Origin: Populus alba
Taxonomy: Eukaryota > Streptophyta > Magnoliopsida > Malpighiales > Salicaceae
Length of the DNA: 64,000 bases
Assembly (NCBI RefSeq): GCF_005239225.2
Contig: NC_133299.1
Location: forward strand, 10,420,967 to 10,484,966
Reading direction: 5' to 3'
Part shown: one piece after another, positions 13,473 through 26,091 of the stretch
How positions within the stretch are numbered: position 1 is the stretch's first letter
How the letters are laid out: the number at the start of each line of letters is the position of its first letter
Program-made: the position numbers and the translations under genes
Notes under the pieces: model-generated
The model's input: the letters and a program-made list of their open reading frames with translations, nothing else
What the model was told of the DNA's origin: nothing
The model's database searches: none

Positions 13473-15089
13473 ATGGTTAGCTCTGACATTGAACAACACA
13501 ATGGAGTTAAATCTGGACATACTTTACAATTAGAGCTCCAAGATATGCTAAATAGTCATGACATGAATCCTGTGTTGGGTTCTAAAGTTGATGAGTTGAA
13601 GGTTGGGTCTAAGCAACAAGAACAGCTACACCTTAGCCCCAAATTGAATTTTTTAAATGCTTTGAAGGGCTCTGATGTTGATGACAATAAGGGTAGGATG
13701 TCCCTTGATATGAATCCAGTCCGTAACTTGCATTTTGCTCCCCCCGCAATAACTGATGGTCTTGTGACAGTAGCTCCTCCACTTGATGTGTTTGAGGATG
13801 GCTGTGAACTTTGGAAATCAACTCTAGTTGGTCATTTCGTGGGTCAGAAATTACCCTATCTTGTTGTTAATTCTATTGCCAAAAGAATATGGGGCTCCCA
13901 CGGTCTATCCGAAGTTTTATCTTCTGATAATGGATTCTTTCTCTTCACTTTTGATTCTGTCGACCGCGCCACTAATGTTCTGGAGAGAGCCCCATGGCAC
14001 ATGGCCAACAGACCTTTGGTGCTTAAACGTTGGCATCCAAACATGCAATTTTTGAAAGATGATCTGGATAGAGTTCCGGTATGGGTTAAGCTCTATAATG
14101 TTCCTCTCGAGTATTGGACTGTTAAGGGGTTGAGTTGTGTAGCGAGTGCTATTGGGGTTCCCCTTCATGCTGACCTTACTACATTGTTGCGTAAAAGGCT
14201 TAGCTACGCAAGAGTTTGCGTAGAGATAGAAGCTTCGAAAACGCTGGTGAAGGAATACGACCTTCGCTGTCCAAATGGGTTATTCATAATAATTTCAGCG
14301 GATTATGAATGGATACCTTCAAGGTGCAATAATTGTAATGTCTTTGGACATACCACAACGATATGTGCTACCAGTAAAGTTGATGATCGTACAATGGGGG
14401 CAGAGGGCAAAAGGAAAATAAGAGCTGTGAACTCTAAACCTGCAGATAATAAGCAGAATCAGCTCCAATGGCAGGTAGTTGGTAAATGAAATAAGGGTGT
14501 TACGATTGGTGAGAATGATTGTTTGGCATCTAAAGAGCTTAATTGTAATGAGAATGATTGTTTAGCATCTGCTTTACATATTGCTGATTGTAATACGAAT
14601 GAAACTGTGACATCAGATGTGCCCAATGCTGGTTGTTATGAAGATGAAAATCCTACCTCTCCTCTTGTTTTGAAGAGCTTACGAGCAGACATGGTGCCGG
14701 AGGAAGGGGATGCATGTACTTCTTTAGATCAAGTTTCAACCATCTGTAATACAATTGCTTATGCAACCATGAACCCTGTTAGTCATGAGGTGAATGTTGA
14801 TATTGGAGCTATGGGAGGTGATACAGGTAAGGAAGATGATGATAAGGAGTCGACGTCACTGATCCCAACAAGTCCGCAAAGTCCGATTTCTTCTGACGGG
14901 GAAACTTTTATTAATCAATTAGCTAGCAAGGCTAGAGACTCTCTAAAGAAAAAGAAAACGGGTTCTCCAGGCCTTTCAAAGAAGAGTAAGAAATCTGGCT
15001 CCTCGAGGGGGGCAAGTCAAGGTAATCAGTGTGTTGCTGTTTGGTACTCCTCTCTATTTCCCTATGATTATTGGATGTTGGAATGTTAG
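13473..15089 (+). pseudogene. LINE-1 ORF1 (DUF4283 RNA-binding + zinc knuckle), one stop
   Basis: The first in-frame ATG is at 13473. The first part contains a DUF4283-type domain (ELWKSTLVGHFVGQKLPY through WVKLYNVPLEYWTVKGLSCV). A CCHC zinc knuckle follows: CNNCNVFGHTTTIC, Cys-X2-Cys-X4-His-X4-Cys. A TGA at 14487-14489 interrupts the frame, but the same frame reopens and runs to 15089 as an acidic, Ser-rich tail. The original protein would be about 538 aa. In plant LINEs this protein binds the element RNA. Its 3' end overlaps the proposed ORF2 start (15064) by 26 bp in another frame, a layout seen in L1-type elements. Confidence 0.85.
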
Positions 15090-18000
15090 AGGTTTGAATG
15101 ATCCCATAAAGCATTCAGAACTGCGTCAGCTCATCCATCAAGAGAGGATGGTTTTTTTTGGTTTGGTTGAAACTCGGGTTAGAGACAAGAATAAAGATAA
15201 TGTTTCGCAACTTCTTCTGCGTAATTGGTCATTCTTGTATAATTATGATTTCTCTTGTCGTGGTCGTATTTGGGTTTGTTGGAATGCTGATTTGGTGAAG
15301 GTGGATGTTCTGGGAATGTCAGACCAGGCTATCCATGTTTCTGTCATGATATTAGCTACCAATATCTGTTTTAATACTTCAATCATTTACGGAGACAATA
15401 ATGCATCCTTACGTGAGGCTTTATGGTCTGATATTGTGAGTCGTAGTGATGGATGGGAGTCAACCCCATGGATTCTTATGGGCGACTTTAATGCTATCCG
15501 CAACTAGTCAGAGAGGTTAGGAGGGTCTTCTACGTGGGCTGGTCATATGGACATATTGGAAACATGTATACGTGAAGCGAAAGTGGATGATCTTTGGTAT
15601 TCAGGTATGCATTATACTTGGACGAACCAATGTCCTGAGAATATGATTATGCGAAAACTAGATAGAGTGCTTGTGAATGAGAAGTGGAATATGCGCTTCC
15701 CATTGTCGGAAGCGAGATTTTTGCCTGCTGGTATGTCAGATCATTCTCCCATGGTGGTAAAAGTAACTGGCAATGTTCAGAACATAAAGAAACCATTCAG
15801 ATTCTTCGATATGTGGATGGATCATGAGGAGTTCATGCCCTTGGTGAAGAAAGTATGGGATCAGCATTCAGGAGGTTGTCCAATGTATCAACTGTGTTGC
15901 AAACTAAGGAAGCTAAAGCAGGAACTTAAACATTTCAATAAGACTCACTTCTCCAATATTTCCGATAGAGTCAAAGATGCAAAAGATCACATGGATAAGG
16001 CTCAACAAGCTCTGCATACAGCGCCTGAGAATCCAACATTGCGTATGCAAGAAAGAGATGCTGTTCGTAACTATGCTTCTACTGTCAGGGCGGAAGAGAG
16101 TTTTTTCATTCATGGTGCTACAAAAGGCAAGGATACAATGGCTTAGCTTGGGGGATCAGAATACTAGCTACTTTCACAAATCAGTAAATGGTAGACAGAA
16201 TAGAAATAAGCTTCTCTCGGTTACAAGGGAGGATGGAGAAGTCGCTGAAGGACACGAGGCAGTCAAATCAGAAGTAATTGCATACTTCCAGCGTGTATTG
16301 GGAGTGAAACAGATGCCTAGGGTCCTGAACGAGGAAGTGATGCAATCGGCTATTAATTACAAACTGTCTTCAACTCAACAGCAGGTACTAGCACAAGATG
16401 TAACAAGAGAGGAGATTAAGCATGCTATGTTTAGTTTGAAAAACAACAAAGCTCCTGGTCCGGATGGTTTCAACGCAGGTTTCTTCAAAAGAATGTGGCA
16501 CATAGTGGGGGAAGATGTAATCAACGCTGTTAGCTCTTTCTTCCAGACTCGTAGAATGCTTAAAGAAATGAATGCTACATCCATTTCCCTTATCCCTAAA
16601 GTTGCTAATCCTACGAGGTTGACAGATTTTCATCCTATATCTTGCTGCAATACAGTATACAAATGCATCGCGAAGATTCTAGCTGGGAGAATGAAAGTTG
16701 TTTTACCATCCTTAGTAGGTCCGTATCAAATAGCTTTTATCTCTGAACGGAGAATAAGCGACAATATTCTTTTGTCTCAGGAACTAATGAAAGGCTATCA
16801 TACAACTACGGGTCCTGCTCGTTGTGCTATGAAAGTAGACCTGATGAAGGCTTATGACTCGGTTCAGTGGGATTTTGTTGATGCTACGTTAATAAAAATG
16901 GGATTCCCTAGAACAATCATTGATTGGATCATGGTTTGCGTTACATCATGTCAATTCTCAATCAACGTCAACGGTGAACTTGCGGGTTACTTCCAAGGGG
17001 GGAGAGGGCTGAGACAAGGTGATCCATTATCTCCATATTTGTTTGTCCTATGCATGGAAATCCTATCAGGGCTGTTTTGCAATATGAGTGCCAACCAAAA
17101 CTTCAAGTTCCACTGGAGATGCAAGAAGGACAAAATTTCTCATCTTTGCTTTGCCGACAACTTGATGATATTCAACAAAGGGGATGTACATTCAATTCGT
17201 ATGATCAAAAATGTACTCACAGAGTTTCAAGTTCTATCAGGTCTATATCCAAATCCAAACAAAAGTGACATCTTCTTGAGCAGTCCGTTAGGTGCTGAGA
17301 GGGAACAGATTATCAGTATTCTTGCGTTTAGAGAGGGGGAGCTTCCTATGAAATATTTGGGAGTGCCTCTTATCTCGTCCAGACTAAAGGCTGTTAATTG
17401 TAAGGGCCTCGTGGATCGAATTACCGCTAAAGTTCGACATTGGACCTGCAGAACACTCTCTTTTGTAGGGCGAGTACAACTGATTAACTCAGTCTTATTC
17501 TCCATCCAGGTCTATTGGGCATCTCTATTCCTATTACCTGGGGAAGTAGTGAAAAATGTTGAGCAAATTATGAGATCCTTTCTTTGGTCAGGTTCAGATA
17601 TGAGCACTACTAGGGCTAAAATGGCTTGGGATCAGGTATGTCTTCCAAAAAAGGAGGGGGGGCTAGGCATAAAAAGGATAGCAGAATGGAACAAGATTGC
17701 CTTGTTGAAACATATTTGGAACTTGTGCAATGACTCAGATGGCTCAATCTGGTCTACTTGGATCAGATCCAATCTCTTGCGAGGTAGGAATTTCTGGACA
17801 ATCAAGGCGCCAGGAAGCTGCTCTTGGGCTTGGGGAAAGATTCTAAAGCTCAGATCCTTAGCATGGCCGAAGATGAAGCATATCATCGGAGATGGAATGA
17901 CAACCTCTCTATGGTTTGACAATTGGCATCCTCACAGCCCGCTCGCTGATACTTACGGTGAACGTTTCATCTATGATTCAGGTATGGAACACAACGCGAG

Positions 18001-18721
18001 AGTGAACATGCTGATTAATCACTTAGAATGGAGAATTCCTATCACTCATGCTATTGGCTGGCACCCCATTATAGAAGCTATTCCTTCCACATCTACTCCT
18101 AAGGGGCAAAAGGATGAGATTGTTTGGTTGGATTCGCCAAATCAGAGTTTCTCGGTCAAAGTAGCTTGGGAACAACTAAGAATTCATCATCAAATGGTTG
18201 ATTGGCATGACATCGTGTGGTTCAAGAATGCTGTCCCAAGACATGCATTTCTTCTTTGGGTGGCTATCCAACGGAAACTCTCAACGCAGGATAGACTTCA
18301 TCGGTTTGGTATTCATGGTCCCAATAGGTGCTCACTCTGTCTCCGCAATAATGAAGATCACAACCACTTGTTCTTTGAATGCTCCTTTGCGAAAGCATTA
18401 TGGTGGAATGTTTGTGACAGATGCGACATTCTAAGAATGACAAAAAGCTTGGATGAATGGATTCGATTGGCCACTGTCTCTTGGCATGGAAAAAGTCTCG
18501 TCAACTTTTCTCGTAAACTGGGTTTCGCAGCTACAGTGTATTGTATCTAGCAAGAACGGAATGCAAGGATCTTTGCAGATGTGTCTAAAGCTTCGAATTT
18601 GGTTTTTGATCAAATCGAATGTATCATTCGCGATAAGCTTGTTTTGATGAGGAATGTTCAACAAACAAATGAAAACATAAGGATCCAAAGACTTTGGAGG
18701 GTCAATAACATGGACTCTTAA
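15064..18721 (+). pseudogene. LINE-1 ORF2 (endonuclease + reverse transcriptase), broken
   Basis: ORF2 starts MIIGCWNVRGLNDP, the first block of an exonuclease-endonuclease-phosphatase domain; WILMGDFNAI and GMSDHSPMVV follow. A TAG at 15505-15507 interrupts it in frame, and a frameshift near 16110-16140 moves the reading to the frame that continues to 18550. The RT core shows NNKAPGPDGFN, PISCCN, RQGDPLSPYLF and the catalytic box, here FADN instead of the expected FADD. A zinc-finger RT-associated domain (CSLCLRNNEDHNHLFFEC) follows. A TAG at 18548-18550 stands where the relative at 50104-50952 has a Trp codon. The remaining reading ends RVNNMDS at about 18721. In working relatives this protein nicks the target and copies the RNA. 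Confidence 0.9.
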
Positions 18722-18930
18722 TTTGATGTTTAGCTGGTTGTTTTTGTACCCCTAGCATATCTAGTTGGTCTAAGTTTTTGTTTTGTTATATGGCTAGCCT
18801 GTAGCCATTTGTTGGTTTTCGTTTCTGTCCTCATTGTAAATCTTGGGTATGCCCATTATATTCTTTGTATCCTTTTCTTTTAATACATAAGTCAGCTTAC
18901 CAAAAAAAAAGAATTTGTAAGCATGTAGAA

Positions 18931-18978
18931 GTTTTGTCTAACTTATTAATAGATATGGTAACCACTTATTCTTCATCT

Positions 18979-19017
<39 letters not shown>

Positions 19018-19065
19018 GCTTCATTTAATTTTGATTTTTCTTTTTGAATTTGTAAGCATGTAGAA
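18931..19065. repeat. Right copy of the ~150-bp direct repeat flanking LINE-1
   Basis: Matches 12486-12640: GTTTTGTCTAAC, a (TA)n tract at 18982-19015, GGGCTTCATTTAA, then TGTAAGCATGTAGAA. The two copies differ at a few bases and in TA number. Confidence 0.75.
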
Positions 19066-19715
19066 GTTCTTGCTAACTATTTAAGTTTGTGATTGTCAAT
19101 TATATGTTGTGGATCTATCCCTTTTCTCTTTAACTAAGATTAATAATTTTTCTTATTGCCTAAAAATAATTAAAGGAAAAATAGTTGATGCTTGTTAATG
19201 GTGTCTCAAAACCCATAATATTTATATAAGAAGTTATTTAGTTTGTGAATAGTGGTTAATCAAGGTATCTAGGTGAATAGTTTTCTTTTCCCTAGCTTAG
19301 GAAATACAAAATTAATAGTAAAGCCCTAAATACCTACAAAAATAGAACCAATCGGGGGGGGGGACTTTAAGACTTGTTGATGATAAACTCAGTAGTTTTA
19401 TAGGAAATATAATAAATGACTTAAAAGATCCTTAAATTCAAGAATAAATGATGTTTGTTCTTATTTTTAGGGTGAAATACTCTAAAATATATATAAGCAC
19501 TTAAAATATAATAAAGTTCTAAACCTTTTACTTGGATGGTTCTAGGATATTTATACCCCCTAAACCTTGTCATTTTTAGAGAAGAAAAGGACTAAAAGGT
19601 TCTTGCTTTTAGTGGCGTTAATGAGTGACAAATATCTCTTATTAATGAGATGATACGTATGGTAGGTCCTTTAAGAGACCTTTTATACATCTATAAGTGT
19701 AGGGAGATGTTGTGA
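19066..19715. other. AT-rich stretch, nothing recognised
   Basis: No coding signal or known repeat was seen. A short G run lies near 19353-19361. Confidence 0.45.
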
Positions 19716-21300
19716 TGTCACGGTCACACAAATTAATTACCATAGCTTAAATAAACAAGATAGTATAGAGCAAGTAAGGAGTTGATCCCACGAGAAAGGT
19801 TTAGTTCAGATTTTTATGTTATATGATATGCAATTGGGGGGGGAGTTGAGATTACTAGGTTATAACAGAATACAATCATGCTAAATTAAATAAATCAGAA
19901 AACTATCAAAAGAACAAACCTTGGTTCAAGTAGACGTTCACCTATAAAAATCAGAACTGATAATTGAAACGAAACACCAATTTATATTCTGAATCTTTAT
20001 TTTTTCTTACAATTAGTTAGTTAACCAATTCGCAGTGGAACTAACCCTAACTAGTAAATAACCATGGTGTTTGTACTAGTAATTTTATTCAATGGCAACG
20101 TTAAGAACTAGATAAATTGATTAATCTAGACAATATAACTGTCCGCAGTTCATGTTTTATTTGTTCGAATGTTCTCCCTAAGATTAATAACGTAGATCCA
20201 TCATAATTATTAAACTTAGTTGCTTCACAAGTTTATATACAATAACTCCGGTTTTGATATCAAACTTAACAATAGATTATCTATAATAATAACTTAGAGC
20301 CGCTCCAGCAATTAAAATAAACAATCGTATGCAATAAGTATAGGAAAACAAATATATTCATCATATAAACTGAAAAGAAAAGGTAAAATAAATCTCACAA
20401 TTCTTGAAATCTGAAGGTTTTTGTGTCCTTGTAACCAAGAAAAAGAGTTTAGCCTTGCATGTTTATTGAACAACTAATCAAAAGGAAAGAAGAATGCATG
20501 ATTTTGGGTTATTGAAGGAAATGGTGTGTTTTTCTTCTCTTTTGGCCACCTGCTCTCTTGCTTTCTCTTTTTCTTTATATTTGATAGGAAACTCTAATCC
20601 CTCTTTCCTACAAAATATCCTTATCTAAGTAGACAATTTATATTTAAGTAGTTTAATAATTATTTTTCTAAAAAAAAAGAAGAAATAGCCTTGCATAAAA
20701 TCCTCAAGCTTTGACTTTGAGCTTAAAAATAGTTAAATTGCCTAAATAAAGACTTGGATGTCGGTTTGGATGCTTTGGGAAGTAATTTGGACTTATTTCT
20801 TCACAAAACCTGTCTATTAGCAGAATTCATATGTCATCTTAGAAAAATTATATCTCTATCACATGAGCTCCTTTTTTGCTAAACTTTGGTAGGTTAATAG
20901 GTTTTCGAGTCAAAATTTAATAAAATTAAGTTTGCATCAAATGGACTTCTGTAGCTCAAGATATTCAAGTCGAAATGGTTAAAGGTCAACACTGGTAAAA
21001 TGTGAGATGTGTCTTTGAAGGTTGTGATTTTCATGCTTTATTTTTTTCTTGCCATATATGTATAGAAAGGTATGAATGTTAGCTTTTTAATGCCACTAGA
21101 ATCACATCGTTTTGACTTCTAAAGCTCAAGCTCTGCCTAAAACATCGATCGGAGGTCAAAACTGTCAATTATCTCTAATTTACTTCATTTTGAATGATAG
21201 TTTATCCAACCTATAATATTTTTAGTTTAGATGTTCATCTAGGACTTGGCATATTGTCTTGAGTTCAGTTGATTGTTGAACCCAAGTATGTTTAGTCTAT
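19716..21300 (-). mobile_element. Diverged LTR fragment, probably Athila/Tat-like
   Basis: The block opens TGTCACGGTCACAC and soon shows GGAGTTGATCCCACGAG, comparable to the ...GTCGAACCACAGGGAGG phrase near the start of the Athila LTRs here. Later it has the 'ACTTCTG TAGCTCAAGATAT' type of phrasing that these LTRs also show. It abuts the Athila 3' LTR at 21301. No coding part is attached. Orientation is inferred by analogy. Confidence 0.45.
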
Positions 21301-24300
21301 TTACACAACCAAAAGATTGATGTCTTCTCCCAAGTGCAGGAGTGTCGAAGTAATAAATAACCCGGCAAGACCAAGGTCGAACCACAGGGAGGTCAACTAT
21401 ATAAATTATAAATAACAATACGATAACAACAACGATAATAACAATAATAGTAATAGTAATATTAAGAGTAATAATAATAATACTCAGTACGTGGCGTTGT
21501 TATACCTGAGAATGATCTAAAAGATCGGGTCACAGGTTTCCAGCCTATATACTGAGTTTATGAAAAGATCAAAGAGATATATTATATAATATAAATAGAT
21601 TTCTGATGTGAATGAACAAGGCAAGACCAACAATGTCAGGATCCTTGATCAAACACAGAGCATACTTAACATACATAAAATATAACAAGAATATAAATAA
21701 TAATAATAATATAGTAGTAGTAGTAATAAAAGAGAAGAGAACTTTGAGATGGAAGATTACTGTAAGGATTAAACAATGATAAAACAGATGTCAAGGTTAG
21801 AGGATTCCCTAATGGTATTTCAAATAAATATAATATAAACTCTTTTTATTACTCAACTAGAAACCACACACAAAGGAGGTTCCAATCGGATGATTTATTG
21901 TTATTAGCTCATTATAAATTATTAAAATGATCATATTAATTATCTTATCTAAGTAACACCATACTTATAAATATCATCAGGCATTCATGTTGCTAGCTTA
22001 TGTTAACAACAAATCAAGTTCCTATCATAATAATGATGTCGGCCGAAAACTATGAAGGATCAAGCATTTGATGTACCAAGTGTTATACAACACAAATCTA
22101 GATTAACCATTAAGCAAGGTATTAAGAATTAGTAAGATAAAAAGATAAAACATGTTAATAACAATCTTTCTTGGATATAAACATTAAAGTCCATGTTGAG
22201 TTTATATTATATCTATTCTAACACCACTAGTGAAACCTTTTCACCTTGACACAATTAACTTAGCTAAACATAATGAAGAAAAAAAACATAAATAAACAAT
22301 ATAAGAACATAAACATTATATAAGTTAACTAAGTATAGGAAAGGAAATGAAAAAGCATAAACAAGAGATTAATATAGCATGAAAGAAAACTTGAACATTA
22401 CAAAGAGAGAAAGCAAGAAGATGATTTTGATCTGAAAAATAATATGACTAAATACATGGCAAATGCCTCTTTTTTTATAGGCTAAAAATTAGAACTATTG
22501 ATTGGTTGACAAACTATTTAGTTGGTGGCCAACTGCTTGACCGCTTTTTATGATCGGCTTGTTTTAACTCGCAAGTGCACGAGTGTGCGATGTAGCAATT
22601 AACTCGGTAAGATCGAGGTCATATCCACAGAGAGCTAGATCTGGAAATTAAGCTAGGTAACAACAAAAAAAACTCAAGAGAAATTAAATTAACAATAACT
22701 TGGTTGAAAATAATTGATGGATTTGTTTTCGAAGATGAAAAATTGTAAATAGATTTTAAAAGACAAGAAAACGTAAGTCTTGGTCCAAATCAATTTTAAT
22801 GATGATGTATTGGTGATTTCTTCAACATATATAAGATAACTCAACCTAATATCAATGATGGTGATATTAGATCGGAAGATATTACAATGAAGTTTAAAAA
22901 GATTAAGATTAATTATTGCTTAAGAATGAACAAGTACTTTCAAATTAAGTAAGACATTGAATCAAGTAATCTCTATACCAAAACTAAGGTTTGCGCATAA
23001 AAATTCAAGATTTTAACATTACCTAAATGATTTCTAAAATTTCTTTGCAATAATAAAACATTCATGAAGAAAATGAGAAGATAAACATTAAGATTCATTC
23101 ATATCTTAAAGAACTCACCTCAATCACCATCATCCTTGATTTGGATCCAAGAAAGAGATTAGCCAACCATGATTATATAGAAGAACACTTTAATAAACAT
23201 GAAATAACTTGAATCAAACTGAAATAATAAGTTTTACAAACTAAAGAACCGAAATCTACAAAGAAGAACACAATAGAATTCCAGTAAAAATTCGGACACA
23301 AATCTGACTCTAACTTTGGACAGCAATTCGACACTCTTAGAAGCCTCCTCTGGAGATGGCTATTAGAGACATATTTATAAGCAATTCTGTTAGCTTTCCA
23401 GATCAATAAAGAACCGCTCATTTAGACATCTGAGTCAAATGTTATGGGAAAAACACCAAAAGGTGTTCTGAAAAATCAAATCAGGCCAGCTTGGAGAACA
23501 CTTTGGTGCACGTTTTTCTTCCTCCTTTATGAGCTGTCTCTTTCTTCTTTTTGACCCAAAATAATGTCACAATGTTCCCTCCAGATTTCCATCCATGTGC
23601 TTGCCCTCTTGGATCAATGAATTACCCAAAATAAATTAAATGTTATTTGTTGTGTGGACATGTAGGATCATGGATTGTGCTTGGGCTGATTTGGAGGCTG
23701 ATTTGGGGCTGAATTTGAGCATCAAATAAGTATACAAATGTACATATTATTTGGGCTAAAATTGACATTGAAACCTTGAGTGTTTGATGGTTGAAGTTTG
23801 CACACAACATAAGGCAAGTTTGGGCTTGAAATAGATCATATGATATTCTTTTCTAGAATTGGAATAGAATTGATTTTTGGGGCAAATTTAGAGCACTAAT
23901 TTCAACCAAGATTTGCTTCAATCTTCAACTAAATTTCTCTTCAATTCTTTGTTCCGAATTCTGACGTTGAATTTTCTGAAATAATTCATTTAAGCTCCAA
24001 AAACCTATCGAAACATCAAAAGAAACTTCATTACTAAAAAGCACATCACTTATTATAAAAACCCAAATAAAAACAATAAATACATATGTAAAATAAAATA
24101 CTTAATGATACTTTTGATGCACAATCACCAACCATTGATTTGGTGGCTCATTCTTGACATTGTTGGCTGCTGGTTCTTGATATTGTCGGCTGGTTATTGA
24201 TATTGTTGGCTGGTCAAAATGTCATTGCTAACATCAGAATTAGAGCCCTTTGTTCCATGAAATCTGTGGGCAATTGTCTTAGCTTTCCAACAAAAAAAAC

Positions 24301-24787
24301 CAGAGCTCATTTGGAATTCTAGAACTCAAGATATGAGCTGAAAACCGAATAGTGTCTGAGCTGCAGGACAGGTTCCGACTTCTCCGTTGTTCCTAAGATT
24401 TGAACTTGAAAAAGGCAGACTTGAGTCTTGGACTCTTCATGAAAGTTTTAGGTCTATGTATTAGCTTTTCCATCCATATAAAGTAGACCTAAATCCGAGT
24501 TCTACAACTCCAGTTATGATCCAATAACCAAATGGTGTTCCAGTTTGGAATTGAACCAGCATCTCTTCTCTTAGCCTAGTCCTCTTTTTGTCTCTTCACT
24601 TTCAATAGTTAATCACATCAATAAATCCTTTGAATTGTGAGATATACCTGCATTCAAAATAAGCATTTACCATAAATTAAAGATATATTATATTATCAGA
24701 CATGCTGTAGTTAGGGAATTTAATAATACTTTAGTGCAATATGATGATATAAAACCTTAATGAGAATGCACTTTTAAGTACTAATCA
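21301..24787 (-). mobile_element. 3' LTR of Athila element A, interrupted
   Basis: The LTR runs from a decayed start (TTACACAACC, where the intact copies have TGACAC) to TAATCA at 24787. It is split by a nested LTR at about 22551-24127. Near 24150-24215 it carries three copies of a roughly 22-bp minisatellite built on TTGATATTGT.GGCTGG. A 40-bp stretch near 22040 differs from the two other complete LTRs, which agree with each other. Confidence 0.85.
22551..24127 (-). mobile_element. Nested solo LTR of a second Athila-like family
   Basis: This segment is absent from the sister LTRs at 31971 and 58295. It begins TGATCGGCTTG and ends GCACAATCA, the TG...CA form. It carries the phrase CGCAAGTGCACGAGTGTG and then a TCGAGGTCATATCCACAGAG-type phrase found in related LTRs. 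No coding region is present, so it is a solo LTR. No clean 5-bp target duplication was found, so the ends are approximate. Confidence 0.6.
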
Positions 24788-24799
24788 CACCTTCCAACC
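24788..24799 (-). other. Polypurine tract of element A (degenerate)
   Basis: On the minus strand GGTTGGAAGGTG directly precedes the TGATTAG start of the 3' LTR. Element B has a purer G run at the same place (60287-60300). It primes plus-strand DNA synthesis in Ty3/Gypsy elements. Confidence 0.75.
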
Positions 24800-25139
24800 A
24801 ACTTATTACTAGTCCCTAGTAATCAAAGTGTTAAAATAGAAAAACAATTTGCAAGTTCTACAAAGCAAGGTATTCATCATTTAACTTCCATTAATCTATC
24901 CAAATAAATAAACTCTCATTAAATTATATATCTGCTTCATACTTCTTAAACAAGATATTAATAAACCTTCTTTTATGTGCTCAATGTATGAAAACATAAA
25001 TGATGGGGCTTTTATTGGAAGAAAACAATATTATGTTCTAATGTTTTTCTAAGGTTAACTTCTTTGGGTTTAGATTATTATCTTTTTTTTTTGGTATATA
25101 TACATATAACTTAAAACACAATGCATCATTAACCCATAT

Positions 25140-25345
25140 AGCGAGCTTTAGGCTAATGACTCCCAGACCAGTTGGTCTTAGGGCATTAGGTGTTGAGACA
25201 CCCCTACGAGCTTAGTAACTCAGGCTGCAGATACTGATATGTAGATAGTGCAATGTTTGATTCCCTTAAGCTTTCTCCTCAACCCATATAACAAGTACTG
25301 GACCAATAGCTCCCAAGTCAGTTGACTTTAGGGTACTAGGTGCTA
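25140..25345 (-). ncRNA. Tandem structured RNA element near the Athila 3' LTR (copy A)
   Basis: Two related units about 125-150 bp apart each fold on the minus strand into a stem-loop followed by a short hairpin. Unit 1 (25152-25189) has an outer stem CTAATG/CATTAG, then CCC/GGG, then AGACC/GGTCT closed by loop AACT. Unit 2 (25302-25340) has CTAGTA/TATTGG, CCC/GGG and AAGTC/GACTT with the same AACT loop. The adjacent small hairpins are GGTGT/ACACC and GGTG/CACC. Stem bases differ between units but pairing is kept. It lies in the presumed 3' UTR of the element RNA. Function is unknown. Confidence 0.55.
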
Positions 25346-26091
25346 AAACACCCCTTCGGGCTTAATTGCTTAAATCAAGGAGGCTACGAAACCAAACTTA
25401 TCTACTTTTTTTATTCAATTTGTTTTTGTTTTTGTTTTTTTTTTTTTTTTTTGCAAATTATATACGCCCTTTCCCTTAGTTGTTACCTTTAACAAAAGAA
25501 CATGAATAATGTAATAATCCAATATGTAACCCACAATCATATGTTAAAGTGTGTGTGTGAAAATGAAGGTTTAAGAATACTTATTAAATGAGTATATGAG
25601 CAGAATTAAGTGATAAGAATGCGAGAGTTTGTAAACCTGAATATTTCAAGAAGTATTATGATAGATCTTGTTAAGAATGTTTAGTAAGATGTGTCTCAAG
25701 AGTCACTAAAGTTCCTCCTTTACTCTACCATCCTAGTAACAACAGTTTTTCAAATTATTTTAATAATAGAAAACACAGTTAGTTAATAATTTTTTTGTTT
25801 TTTAATATCAACTATTACCCTCTCACCCAAACCAAAACGAGACATTGTCCTCAATGTGCTAAGGCAGAAAGAAAGAGTATAGAAGACATCACCTGAAACA
25901 GCAACTATTGACAAACCTGAAACATACTTAAACAAATATAAAAAAGAACAAAACACAATTATGATATTAATAAAACCAAAAGACACAAGTTGTCACAAAC
26001 TAAGGCTCAAATCCAATCTAAGCTTTTTACGGCGTTCCGTGATTGACCAATTCAGTCGACTCATAGAGGAGTCAACTACAGGGATGAAAGA

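Larger units (their letters stand above)
12656..18910 (+). mobile_element. LINE-1: full-length plant L1-type retrotransposon, defective
   Basis: Perfect 15-bp target duplications (GAATTTGTAAGCATG) lie at 12641-12655 and 18911-18925. A short poly(A) (18902-18910) precedes the right one. The internal order is a 5' UTR with about 170-bp repeats, ORF1 (DUF4283 + CCHC), and ORF2 (endonuclease, RT, RT-associated zinc finger). A 5'-truncated close relative lies at 49911-51635. ORF1 has one stop. ORF2 has two stops, one frameshift and a changed RT catalytic motif, so this copy cannot move by itself. Confidence 0.93.
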
